Source of the DNA: Burkholderiales bacterium
GTDB taxonomy: Bacteria > Pseudomonadota > Gammaproteobacteria > Burkholderiales > Casimicrobiaceae
Reading direction: 5' to 3'
Assembly: GCA_905339295.1 (NCBI GenBank)
Contig: CAJPFI010000040.1
Span: 1 to 64,000 of the forward strand
Length of the DNA stretch: 64,000 nucleotides
Below are positions 25,635-33,756 of the stretch, one piece after another (the first letter of the stretch is position 1; each line of letters opens with the position of its first letter). The notes beneath the pieces were generated by a model, which was given only the letters and a program-made list of their open reading frames with translations, ran no database searches and was not told the origin of the DNA. A program made the position numbers and the translations under genes.

Positions 25635-26452
25635 GCCCGTCCGCTCCCCGAGCGGCCGGGATGGGCGAGGGCGCGCTCGCGGCGTTCCAGGACGCGTTCG
25701 CGCAGGCGCTGCTCGCCGACGACGTGTCGGCGGAGATCGCGAACGCGCCGCCGGAATGGGCGGCGCTCGTGCGTCACCCGGCGTTCGCGGTCTACCGCAA
25801 CACGGTCACGCGCGGGCTCGTCGACGCGATCGTCGCGAACCACCCGGCCGTTCTCCACCTCGTCGGCGACGAATGGCTGCGGGCGGCGGCGACGGTCTAC
25901 GCACGCAGGCATCCGCCGGGCGATCCGTCGCTGCTGCGCTACGGCGACGGGTTCGACCGCTTCCTCGCGTCGTTTCCGCCCGCGGCGGACCTGCGCTACC
26001 TGGCCGACGTCGCGCTCCTCGACCGCGCGTGGTCCGACGCGCACGGCGCGCGCGACGATCCGGTCGTCGATCCCGCGACGATCGCGGCGCTCGCGCCGGA
26101 GCGCCTTGCCGGCGCCACGCTCGTGCCGCACGCGGCCGCGCGCTGGCACTGGTCGGACGAGCTTCCGATCCACGCGCTGTGGACGCGCAGCCGGCGCGGC
26201 GACGCGGACCTGGGCGACCTGGCGTGGCGCGGCGAGGGCGTGCTGGTGACGCGCCCGCGCGACGCGGTCGAGTGGATCGCGGTCGGCCGCGCGGCGTGCG
26301 CGTTCCTCGACGCCTGCGCACACGGGCGACCGCTGGCGGACGCCGCCGCCGCGGCGTCCCGGGCCGACAGGAACGCGGATCTCGCGCGACTGATGGCGAT
26401 GCTGCTCGACGCCGGCGCGTTCGCGCGACTCGTCGTCGACGCCGGCCGCTGA
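25631..26452 (+). CDS. bufC: HvfC/BufC-type MNIO partner protein (DUF2063)
   Basis: This 273-residue protein has the DUF2063 N-terminal domain: FQDAFAQALL, HPAFAVYRNTVTRGLVDAI, then PPGDPSLLRYGDGFDRFLAS. Partners of this type recruit the precursor peptide to the MNIO enzyme. I use the GTG at 25631 that overlaps the bufB stop; ATG at 25661 is an alternative. The C-terminal half (residues 150-273) is less conserved. Confidence 0.92.
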   Translation: MSPSAPRAAGMGEGALAAFQDAFAQALLADDVSAEIANAPPEWAALVRHPAFAVYRNTVTRGLVDAIVANHPAVLHLVGDEWLRAAATVYARRHPPGDPSLLRYGDGFDRFLASFPPAADLRYLADVALLDRAWSDAHGARDDPVVDPATIAALAPERLAGATLVPHAAARWHWSDELPIHALWTRSRRGDADLGDLAWRGEGVLVTRPRDAVEWIAVGRAACAFLDACAHGRPLADAAAAASRADRNADLARLMAMLLDAGAFARLVVDAGR

Positions 26453-26476
26453 CTGCCTCCCGCACGAGGACCGCCG

Positions 26477-26962
26477 ATGGACGCTCCGCAATCGACGACC
26501 GCCGCGCTTCCCGCCACGGCGTTGCAGCGCCTGCGCGACGCCTGGAATCGCGTCGCCGACCGGCTGGCCACGCTCGTGGGCGACAGTGTGCTCGCGCTCG
26601 TCGCCCGCATCGCGATCGCGGCGATCTTCCTGCAGTCGGGGCGCACCAAGGTCGAGGGACTTCTCACCGTCACGCCGTCGGCGATCGAGTTGTTCCGCTC
26701 GGAGTACCGGCTGCCCCTGCTGCCGCCCGAGATCGCCGCGCACCTCGCCGCGTACGCCGAGCACCTGTTCCCGATGCTGCTGGTCGCGGGTCTGTTCACG
26801 CGGCTCTCGGCGCTCGCGTTGCTCGGCATGACCGCGGTGATCCAGATCTTCGTCTACCCGGACGCGTGGCCCACGCACCTGTCGTGGGCGGGGCTGATGC
26901 TGTTCCTCGTCGCGCGCGGCGCGGGCCCGGTCTCGCTCGATCGCGCGCTGGGCATCCGGTAG
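26477..26962 (+). CDS. DoxX-family membrane protein of the bufferin operon
   Basis: This 161-residue protein has four hydrophobic helices and the DoxX signature ([20 protein letters not shown] at about residues 43-62, then [20 protein letters not shown]). DoxX genes commonly close bufferin/MNIO operons, but their biochemical role is not settled; quinone or electron-supply functions have been proposed. It lies 24 bases after bufC and is the last gene of the SigF-driven unit. Confidence 0.92.
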   Translation: MDAPQSTTAALPATALQRLRDAWNRVADRLATLVGDSVLALVARIAIAAIFLQSGRTKVEGLLTVTPSAIELFRSEYRLPLLPPEIAAHLAAYAEHLFPMLLVAGLFTRLSALALLGMTAVIQIFVYPDAWPTHLSWAGLMLFLVARGAGPVSLDRALGIR

Positions 26963-27012
26963 CGCCGCGAGCCGGCACGACGCGGGCGGCGACAGCCGGG
27001 GGTCGCGGCCGT

Positions 27013-27822
27013 TCAGCGTGCGGCGAGGAAGCTGCCGATGTCCCGCCAGAACTCGGGGCGCGCCTGCAGGTCGTTGTGCCCGGCCTGCGGCAGCGAGATC
27101 CAGCGCTTCTGCCCGCCCCATGCGCGGTAGAGCTCGCGCGAGCGCGCCTCCGGGATGATGTCGTCGCGGCCCGCCGCGATGGCGAGCAGGGGGATGCGCA
27201 GCGCCGGCGCCAGCGATTTCGCGTCGTAGCGATCGGCGATCAGCGCGCGCACCAGCGCGGACGGGAAATGGTGCGCGCCGACCGCCTCGATGCTGTCGTA
27301 GGGCGAGACGAGCACCGCGCGGTCGACCGGCCGCTGCGACGCGAGCCGCACCGCGATGCCGGTGCCGAGGCTGCGCCCCATGACCGCGATGCCGCCGGGC
27401 TCGATCCCCGACCGCGCCGCGAGCGCGTCGTGCAGCGCGATCGCGTCGCCGACCAGCGCCTCCTCGCCCGGCTTGCCGTCGCTCCCGCCGAATCCGCGGT
27501 AGTTGACCAGCGCGACCGCGCGTCCGCCGAAGCGGTCGGCGCTCGCGACCAGCCACGACACCTCCTCGGCGTTGCCGCCGAGATAGATGACCGCGCGGGC
27601 GGGCGAGCGCGGCGGCAGCGCAAGCCAGCCGCGGACGGTCACGCCGCCGGGCCGCGCGAGCGCGACCGGCTCGACACTCCATCCGGCGGGAGGCGCGGGC
27701 GCCGGACCGGCGAGCGGCTGCGGATGGAACAGGAGCGCGTTCTGCAGCTGTCGGCAACCGGGGAGCATCGGCAGGAGGACGACGAGGCCGAGCGCGAGCA
27801 CCCGGCGGGCGCGGTCGGACAT
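27013..27822 (-). CDS. alpha/beta hydrolase lipoprotein
   Basis: This 269-residue alpha/beta hydrolase has the nucleophile elbow GRSLG (VMGRSLGTGIAV, about residue 145), Asp in AAGRDDIIPEA and His in PQAGHNDL, giving a complete Ser-Asp-His triad. The N-terminus has a lipobox (MLPGC, about residues 17-21), so it is probably anchored in the envelope. It resembles the YfhR/ABHD13-like serine hydrolases. ATG 27822 gives the best signal peptide. The gene is divergent from the PhoD-like gene. The substrate is unknown. Confidence 0.9.
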   Translation of the reverse strand: MSDRARRVLALGLVVLLPMLPGCRQLQNALLFHPQPLAGPAPAPPAGWSVEPVALARPGGVTVRGWLALPPRSPARAVIYLGGNAEEVSWLVASADRFGGRAVALVNYRGFGGSDGKPGEEALVGDAIALHDALAARSGIEPGGIAVMGRSLGTGIAVRLASQRPVDRAVLVSPYDSIEAVGAHHFPSALVRALIADRYDAKSLAPALRIPLLAIAAGRDDIIPEARSRELYRAWGGQKRWISLPQAGHNDLQARPEFWRDIGSFLAAR

Positions 27823-27991
27823 CGACGATCCGGACGACACGGCGATTCCGGCATCGTACGCGCGTCGCGGCGTCGCGCGCACGTCCGCGGTCCGCCGCGG
27901 GGCGCGCGCCCCGCGGCCGCAACTCGCGCGGAACGGTGTTCGATGCGAAGATCGCGGGACTCCGGTCGCCGCCCCCGCCACGACGCCCGCC

Positions 27992-29527
27992 ATGCCCGTC
28001 GCCCCGCCCACCGACCTGCATCGCCGCGGCTTCCTCGCGCTCGCGCTCGCCGCCGGCGTCGCGCCCGGGCTCGTCGCGTGCGCTCACCGGCGCTCGTGGC
28101 GCAGCGACCCGTTCGCGCTCGGCGTCGCGTCCGGCTGCCCGCGGCCCGGCAGCGTCGTGCTGTGGACGCGCATCGCGCCGGCGGCCGAACCCGCCGCGCG
28201 CGAATCGGTGAGCTGGGAGATCGCCGCCGACGAAGGCTTCCGCAGCGTCGTGCGCGCGGGCGTCGAGAGCGCCGGCGCCGACAGCGCGCACAGCGTCCAC
28301 GCGGAGGCGACCGGCCTCGAGCCGTCGCGCTGGTACTGGTACCGGTTCGCCGCGGGCGGCGCGCGCAGCGTCGTCGGGCGAACGCGCACGGCGCCCGCGG
28401 CGGGGCGCGAGGAAGCGCTCTCGTTCGCGATCGCGTCGTGCCAGCGCTACGACGACGGCCACTACGCGGCGTGGCGCCACATGGCCGACGAGGCGCCCGA
28501 TCTCGTCGTGTTCCTCGGCGACTACATCTACGAGAGCGCGCCGCGCAGGAACCGCGTGCGCACGCACTCGGGAACCGGGGCGGCGAAGACGCTCGCCGAC
28601 TACCGCGCGCGCTACGAGCAGTACAAGGCCGACGCGAACCTGCAGCGCATTCACGCCGCCGCGCCGTGGATCTTCACGTGGGACGACCACGAGGTCCAGA
28701 ACGACTACGCCGGCGACCGCGGCCAGGATCTCTCGCCGGCGTTCCTCCAGCGGCGCGCGGCCGCGTACCGGGCATGGTGGGAGCACATGCCGTTGCCGGC
28801 GAGCATGCGCCCGGCCGACGCGGACCTGCGCGTCTACGACCGCTACGACTGGGGGAGGCTCGCGCGCTTCCACGTGCTCGACGACCGCCAGTACCGCGAC
28901 TACCACGCGTGCCCGCCGCCCGGCCGCGCCGGCTCGACCACGGTGGATGCCGCCGATTGCCCCGAGCTCCTCGTCGCCGGGCGCACGATCCTCGGCCGCG
29001 ATCAGGAGCGCTGGCTCGCCGACGGGCTCGCGCGCCGCGACGTGCGCTGGAACCTCATCGCCCAGCAGACGCTGATGGCGCCGTTCACGTGGACGCGCGA
29101 GGGCCGCTACTGGACCGACGGCTGGGCCGGCTATCCCGGCGCGCGCGACCGCCTGCTCGACACGATCGTCGAGCGAGCGGCGGTCAATCCGGTGGTCCTG
29201 TCGGGCGACGTGCACTGCAACTACGTCTGCGACCTCAAGCGCGGCGTCGACGATCCGCCGGACCGCGTGATCGCGACCGAGTTCTGCGGCACGTCGATCT
29301 CGAGCGGCGGGCTCCCGCAGGAGCGCGTTGCCGCCGCGTTGCCGCTGAACCCGCACATCAGGTACGGCAGGGCCGACGAGCGCGGCTATGTCGCACTGAG
29401 GGTCGGTGCGTCGCGCGTCGACGCGCGCCTGCGTGTCGTGAGCGACGTGCTCGATCCGGATGCGACGATCCGCACCGCTGCGGCGTTCAGCGTCGAGGAC
29501 GGGAAGCCCGGCGCGCAGCGCATCTGA
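27992..29527 (+). CDS. PhoD-like alkaline phosphatase/phosphodiesterase, Tat-exported
   Basis: This 511-residue protein has a Tat signal (HRRGFLALALAAG, about residues 10-22), then the PhoD N-terminal beta domain (FALGVASGCPRPGSVVLWTR). The metal-binding core follows: FLGDYIYE, FTWDDHEVQNDYAG and VVLSGDVHCNYV. All expected ligands are visible. PhoD enzymes release phosphate from mono- and diesters in the periplasm using Ca2+/Fe3+. No Pho box is obvious in the 169-base divergent region. Confidence 0.94.
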   Translation: MPVAPPTDLHRRGFLALALAAGVAPGLVACAHRRSWRSDPFALGVASGCPRPGSVVLWTRIAPAAEPAARESVSWEIAADEGFRSVVRAGVESAGADSAHSVHAEATGLEPSRWYWYRFAAGGARSVVGRTRTAPAAGREEALSFAIASCQRYDDGHYAAWRHMADEAPDLVVFLGDYIYESAPRRNRVRTHSGTGAAKTLADYRARYEQYKADANLQRIHAAAPWIFTWDDHEVQNDYAGDRGQDLSPAFLQRRAAAYRAWWEHMPLPASMRPADADLRVYDRYDWGRLARFHVLDDRQYRDYHACPPPGRAGSTTVDAADCPELLVAGRTILGRDQERWLADGLARRDVRWNLIAQQTLMAPFTWTREGRYWTDGWAGYPGARDRLLDTIVERAAVNPVVLSGDVHCNYVCDLKRGVDDPPDRVIATEFCGTSISSGGLPQERVAAALPLNPHIRYGRADERGYVALRVGASRVDARLRVVSDVLDPDATIRTAAAFSVEDGKPGAQRI

Positions 29528-29728
29528 CGGCTCCGCCGCGGCGCGGCGACGCCACCCGCCGGGCGCCCGTCGATCCATCCCGCGCGGACCCGGTCGTCGA
29601 CGGCCCGGCGACTCGCGTTCCGGCCATCCGCCGGCACGCCCTGGACGCCGCAGCCGCGGGCACGCAGCAGCGAAGCCCGCGACCGGATCGATGCCGGAAG
29701 CGAAAGGCCGGCCCGGCAGCCCCGGGCG

Positions 29729-30757
29729 TCACCGGCGGCGCCCCGCCGCCGGGACGGGCGGCGGCGATCGCCTGGCCGGCACGCGCTTCGCGGGCTTCGG
29801 CGACGCCTTGTCGACGACGCGCGGCGCCGGCGTGCTTTCGGCAAGCGCCGCGCGAAGCGCCGCGAGCGAGCGGTCGAGCTCGTCGTAGAACCACTTCCGG
29901 AACGACGCCAGCGGCGGCCAGTCGCGCAGCCCCGGCGGATAGACGAGGTGGTAGGGCTGCGCATCCCAGTGCGTGATCGAGATCGGCGACAGGCGCACGA
30001 GCCGTCCGTCGACGAGCGCGTCGGCCGCGAGGATCTCGCGCGTGAGCGCGAGCCCCAGGTTCTGCTCCGCCGCCTGCAGCATCAGTCCGGCGTCGTTGAA
30101 CGCCGCGACGGTGCGCACGTTGGTGCGCAGTCCCGCGGCGGCGAACCAGTCCTTCCACAGATCGGTTTCGCCGAGCAGCGGCTCGCGCGCGAGCGCCTCG
30201 GGCTGCGCGCCCAGCAGGCGGCGCGCGGCCGACGGCGAGCCGACGACGATGATCGGCGGCTGTTCGAACAGCCGTTCCGACTGCAGCCCCGCCCACGGTC
30301 CGGTGCCCTGCCTCACGGCGGCGTGGAAGCCCTCGCGCTGCAGGTCGATCGCGCGGATCGACGCGTCGATCTCGAGCGCGAGCGCGGGATGCTGCTCGCG
30401 CCAGCGGCCGATGCGCGGCAGCAGCCAGCGATTGGCAAACGACGGCAGCACGGTCACGCGCAAGCGCTGCGCCTCGCCGCCCGCCGCGGCCGCGGCCGCC
30501 TGCACGCCATCGTCGAGCAGCGTCAGCGCGCCCTGCACGCTGCGCAGCAGCGCCTGGCCGGCGGGATTGAGCACGACGCGACGCCCGCGCCGCTCGAACA
30601 GGTCGAAGCCCAGTTGCTCCTCGAGTCCGCGGATCTGCTGGCTCACCGCACTGTGCGTCAGGTGCAGGACCTCGGCGGCGGCGCGCAGGTTCTGCAGTTC
30701 CGCGACGGCGCGAAACGCCGTGATCGTGTTGAGCGGCAGGCGAGGAGGATGGGGCAT
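29729..30757 (-). CDS. LysR-family regulator (GcvA-like)
   Basis: This 342-residue LysR protein has an N-terminal winged helix (LNTITAFRAVAELQNLRAAA then LTHSAVSQQIRGLEEQLGF) and a periplasmic-binding-like effector domain. LPLNTITAFRAVAE is typical of the GcvA/DsdC group. A basic Pro/Ala/Lys tail (KPAKRVPARRSPPP) extends about 35 residues beyond the usual end. It is divergent from two small genes, including a DUF1127 gene, a common arrangement in betaproteobacteria. CTGGTAA (30766) and TTACCAG (30834) flank the intergenic region and could be part of its operator. Confidence 0.93.
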   Translation of the reverse strand: MPHPPRLPLNTITAFRAVAELQNLRAAAEVLHLTHSAVSQQIRGLEEQLGFDLFERRGRRVVLNPAGQALLRSVQGALTLLDDGVQAAAAAAGGEAQRLRVTVLPSFANRWLLPRIGRWREQHPALALEIDASIRAIDLQREGFHAAVRQGTGPWAGLQSERLFEQPPIIVVGSPSAARRLLGAQPEALAREPLLGETDLWKDWFAAAGLRTNVRTVAAFNDAGLMLQAAEQNLGLALTREILAADALVDGRLVRLSPISITHWDAQPYHLVYPPGLRDWPPLASFRKWFYDELDRSLAALRAALAESTPAPRVVDKASPKPAKRVPARRSPPPVPAAGRRR

Positions 30758-30866
30758 GGGAATCGCTGGTAAGCACAATCGACCAGAACGGTCAGAACAA
30801 ATCGATTCCTTGGGCGGGGCTGGATGTCTAGCATTACCAGCCTACCAAGACCTGCCGGAGAACGCC

Positions 30867-31148
30867 ATGCCCCACGTCGACGAACTGCTCGGCCCCGTGA
30901 CCTTCGCCGCGGCGGGACTCTTCGCCGCGATCGCCCTGCAGCCCGGCGTGCCCGGCTCGCCCGCCCAGGGCGCGCGCGACGCCGCCCCGGCCGCGAGCGC
31001 CAGGAGCGTCTCCGGCACCGCGCAGGTCGTAAGGCTGCCGGCGGTCGAAGTGGTCGCGAGCCGACGCGTCGAACTCGCCCGCCTCGAGCGCGAGGAGCAA
31101 CTCGCCCGCGAACGCCAGGCGAAAGCCGCGTCGCGCCCGAACGTCTGA
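30867..31148 (+). CDS. small protein of unknown function beside DUF1127
   Basis: This 93-residue protein has one hydrophobic segment (VTFAAAGLFAAIAL, about residues 11-24), a small-residue-rich middle, and a charged coiled-coil-like C-terminus (VELARLEREEQLARERQAKA). GGAG lies six bases before the ATG. It sits between the divergent LysR gene and the DUF1127 gene (61-base gap). I recognise no family; it is probably a single-pass membrane or exported protein. Confidence 0.65.
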   Translation: MPHVDELLGPVTFAAAGLFAAIALQPGVPGSPAQGARDAAPAASARSVSGTAQVVRLPAVEVVASRRVELARLEREEQLARERQAKAASRPNV

Positions 31149-31209
31149 GCCGCGACCCCGGTCGCAGCGATCGCCAACAACCCCGCATCGAAGCCTACGA
31201 GAAAACGAC

Positions 31210-31464
31210 ATGAACACACCGATCACTCCGGCCGCCACGGCGGCCACGTTGCCGCGGGTACCGTCGCCGTTAGGCGAGGCGTTGCGGTGGCTGCGCGCCA
31301 TGGCACTGCGCGTGGACGCGTGGCTCGGTGCGCGCAAGCGCGCCGCCGAGGACCTCGACGCCCTCGCCGCCATGAGCGACCGCGACCTGCTCGACATCGG
31401 CATCGACCGCGCGAGCATCCATGCCGCCGCCGACGGTGCGTGGAGGCGCGACTTTCCCGTCTGA
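31210..31464 (+). CDS. DUF1127 (YjiS-like) small protein
   Basis: This 84-residue protein has the C-terminal DUF1127 motif (DALAAMSDRDLLDIGIDRAS, about residues 51-70), preceded by a basic helix (WLGARKRAAEDL). It is longer than the typical 45-70 residues because of an N-terminal Pro/Ala stretch. DUF1127 proteins are small Arg-rich factors linked to RNA and phosphate/metabolic control in alphaproteobacteria. The target here is unknown. Confidence 0.88.
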   Translation: MNTPITPAATAATLPRVPSPLGEALRWLRAMALRVDAWLGARKRAAEDLDALAAMSDRDLLDIGIDRASIHAAADGAWRRDFPV

Positions 31465-31521
31465 GGCCGGATCAGCGGCTGCCGTCCAGTCCTCGGCCGG
31501 TCCGGTGTGAGTCGGGCGCGT

Positions 31522-31601
31522 GCGGTGTCGGGCTGAAGCCCGACCCACAGCGATGGATGTCCCGGCGGTGGCGCGGTGTCGGGCTGAAGCCCGACCCACA
31601 G
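31522..31601. repeat. two direct copies of the GGCTGAAGCC repeat
   Basis: Identical 29-base elements lie at 31522-31550 and 31573-31601 in the same orientation, 51 bases apart. Each contains the palindrome CGGGCTGAAGCCCG followed by ACCCACAG. The element matches, with one changed base pair, the copies at 42-63 and 78-99. It lies between the DUF1127 and YciI genes. Confidence 0.85.
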
Positions 31602-31664
31602 AGGCGGATGGCCCGCCCACCGTGCGAGAATCGCGGGCGATCCGACATTCGCGGAGCAAGCGCC

Positions 31665-32018
31665 ATGACGTTCATGCTGTTGATCCTCGAGGAGCCGGGC
31701 CAGCGCGCGACGCGCACCGAGAGCGAGGGACGCGCCCTCTACGACCGCATGCTCGAGTACTCGGCGACGCTCAAGTCGCGCGGCGTGCTGCTCGCCAGCC
31801 AGTCGCTCAAGGCGTCGACCGAGGGCGTGCGCGTCACGGTCCGCGACGGCAGGCGCCTGCTCGTCGACGGGCCGTTCTCCGAGGCGAAGGAGATGGTCGG
31901 CGGCTATTTCCTGCTCGACTGCGCAACGCGCGAGGAAGCGGTCGCGATCGCGGGCGAGGTGCCCGCGGCCGAGTGGGCGACCGTCGAGGTGCGCGAGTTC
32001 GGGCCGTGCTTCATGTAG
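31665..32018 (+). CDS. YciI-family (DGPF domain) protein
   Basis: This 117-residue alpha/beta protein carries the DGPF motif LVDGPFSEAKEMVGGYFLLD (about residues 67-86) and a conserved N-terminal MTFMLLILEEP strand. The family has a ferredoxin-like fold and often accompanies ECF sigma factors, but none is adjacent here. The biochemical role is unknown. It appears to be a single gene after the repeats. Confidence 0.92.
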   Translation: MTFMLLILEEPGQRATRTESEGRALYDRMLEYSATLKSRGVLLASQSLKASTEGVRVTVRDGRRLLVDGPFSEAKEMVGGYFLLDCATREEAVAIAGEVPAAEWATVEVREFGPCFM

Positions 32019-32468
32019 CGCGCACGAAGGCTTCGGCTCGATCGTCGCGCGCCGGAAAGCGTTGACGACGCCGCGCGCGTGCCCCGCCTGCCGCCCATCG
32101 CGCTCTCGATCGAACCGCTCCGGAACCGCTGCACGCACCTCCGTCCCCGGCACGGCAACCGCAGCGGCAGGTGTGGCCGCCCACCGACCTCGCGGTAGTG
32201 CCCCGGGGCTGCCGCCACCGCGTCGCTCCGTGGTGCGTCCGCCGCCGGCGCGTTCGCCGATCGCGAGGCCGCAGCCGCCGCGTCGGCGACCCGGGCCGGT
32301 CTGGCAACCGCGCGTGGAACGGAACCAGTGGCCCGGCCTGCAGCCGGCAGCGGGCGGAGTCGTCGCTGACCCCGCGCGTCGGGCCGAGCCAACCGCAGGC
32401 GCCGGCATGCGCGAAGCGAGCGGTCGGGTATGCTGGCGCGTCCCGCAATCACGAGGAATCGCGCTGCC
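32019..32468. other. intergenic stretch without a supportable gene
   Basis: These 450 bases separate the YciI and antibiotic-monooxygenase genes. Open frames exist on both strands but are Arg/Pro-rich, lack codon bias or family motifs, and have no ribosome site. I see no repeat or clear hairpin; a promoter for the downstream gene is presumably near the right end. Confidence 0.5.
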
Positions 32469-32780
32469 ATGACGAAACCCCTGACGATCATCGCCGAAAT
32501 TCGTGCCCTGCCAGGCAAGGGGGATGCGCTCGAGGCGTTCTTCCCCGAGCAGCTCGCCGCGGTCGCGACGTCGGAACCGGGCTGTCTCGCGTATCGCGTG
32601 CACCGCTCGACGACCGATCCGGACCAGTTCGTCTTCTACGAGACCTACGTGGACGAAGCCGCGTTCGAGATCCACCAGCGATCGCCCGTCATCGCGGCGT
32701 TCCGGCAGCGGCGCGAGGCGCAGGGGCTCACGGCGGGACCGGCGAAGATCGCGACGTATCGCGAGGTTGCGGCGCGCTGA
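32469..32780 (+). CDS. antibiotic biosynthesis monooxygenase (ABM) domain protein
   Basis: This 103-residue single-domain protein has a dimeric ferredoxin-like fold: IIAEIRALPGKGDALEAFF at the start, EPGCLAYRVHRSTTDPDQFV in the middle and FYETYVDEAAFEIHQRSP (about residues 57-74). The E-P-G-C and F-x-F-Y-E segments are standard for the YgiN/ABM family of quinol or small-aromatic monooxygenases. No partner gene is adjacent. The 260 bases after it (32781-33040) hold no gene that I can support. Confidence 0.92.
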   Translation: MTKPLTIIAEIRALPGKGDALEAFFPEQLAAVATSEPGCLAYRVHRSTTDPDQFVFYETYVDEAAFEIHQRSPVIAAFRQRREAQGLTAGPAKIATYREVAAR

Positions 32781-33040
32781 GACGCGCGACGGATTCGCGC
32801 AACGTCGACGCACAGGCACGGGCACCGCGGCGTCGGCGCGGCGTTGGCGCGGCGATGGCGCGGCGATGGCGCGTCGCCCGCGGCAGCGCACCCTCGCGGT
32901 CGGCCGTTCGATGACCGCGTCGCGCCTACACGCGTTCGTCGCGTACTCCCACAGCCGCTTGCGATGCCGCTCGATGGCCGGGCTCGCCGGATCGGGGTAT
33001 CGTGGCCCATTGCGGCCGATTTCCGGCCGAGGAGAAGACG

Positions 33041-33655
33041 ATGAAACACAATCGCGCAATGGCGCTGGCGCTGGGCCTCGCGCTGATGCTGCCCGTGGCG
33101 GCATGGGCGCAGACCGCGTACACGAACCGCAGCGTCAACATGCGCGCGGGCCCGAACCAGGAGTTCCCGCGGGTGATGCTGCTTCCGGCCGGCGCGGCCG
33201 TCTTCGTCCACGGGTGCATCGACGGCTACACCTGGTGCGACGTGACTGCCGGACCGGAGCGCGGCTGGATCTACGCCGACTACCTGTCCTACCCCTACCA
33301 GAACCAGCCCGTGACGGTCATCAGCGGCGGTGCGCTGCTCGGATTGCCGCTCATCACGTTCTCGATCGGGTCGTACTGGGACAGCTATTACCGGAACCGT
33401 CCGTGGTACGGCAGTCGCTCGACCTGGTACGACCGATCGCCCAACTGGTGGTACCGGGCGCCGCCGCAGCGCGCCCATCGTCCGGTCGTGCGGCCCTATC
33501 CGCAGTATCGCGGCGACAGGCAGTACTCCGACCGCGACCGGCGGCCGCAGCAGTACTCGCAGCCGCGTCAAACGGTCCGTCCGCGCACGGAGCGCCCGGC
33601 GACCGGCGAGATGGACCGGTCGTCGAAGTCCGAACGGACCTACACGCAGCAGTAA
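33041..33655 (+). CDS. exported bacterial SH3-domain protein
   Basis: This 204-residue protein has a signal peptide (cleavage near AAWAQ, about residue 24), then one SH3b domain (about residues 27-85, with VNMRAGPNQEFPRVMLLPAG and CDVTAGPERGWIYADYLSY). A Tyr/Arg/Trp/Pro-rich low-complexity tail follows. GGAGA lies before the ATG. SH3b domains often bind peptidoglycan, so a cell-wall-associated periplasmic role is likely. Its stop lies just before a 22-base inverted repeat shared with the icmF end. Confidence 0.9.
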   Translation: MKHNRAMALALGLALMLPVAAWAQTAYTNRSVNMRAGPNQEFPRVMLLPAGAAVFVHGCIDGYTWCDVTAGPERGWIYADYLSYPYQNQPVTVISGGALLGLPLITFSIGSYWDSYYRNRPWYGSRSTWYDRSPNWWYRAPPQRAHRPVVRPYPQYRGDRQYSDRDRRPQQYSQPRQTVRPRTERPATGEMDRSSKSERTYTQQ

Positions 33656-33658
33656 CTC

Positions 33659-33756
33659 TTGGGGTCAGAGCCGTAACAATTCGGCCGTCGAGCATGAGAG
33701 CGTGTCGCGAAGTCGCCCGATTGTTACGGCTCTGACCCCAAATTCTGACCCCAAAT
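33659..33756. repeat. 22-bp perfect inverted repeat plus extra half-copy between convergent genes
   Basis: Arms 33659-33680 and 33720-33741 are perfect complements with a 39-base loop. Each contains GGGGTCAGAGCC and GTAACAAT. A further partial copy (CTGACCCCAAATT) follows at about 33745-33756, directly before the icmF stop. GGGGTCAG-type elements are widespread palindromic intergenic repeats in proteobacteria. Here the element probably also acts as the terminator of both flanking genes. Confidence 0.85.

Noticed and set aside
25211..29578. 1455-codon minus-strand frame over the buf operon and PhoD gene
   Set aside because: Antisense shadow; no recognisable domain and incompatible with intact genes on the plus strand.
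32062..32472. Plus-strand frame of 136 codons in the 450-base gap
   Set aside because: Pro/Arg-rich, no ribosome site, no resemblance to a protein family, and third-position bias absent.
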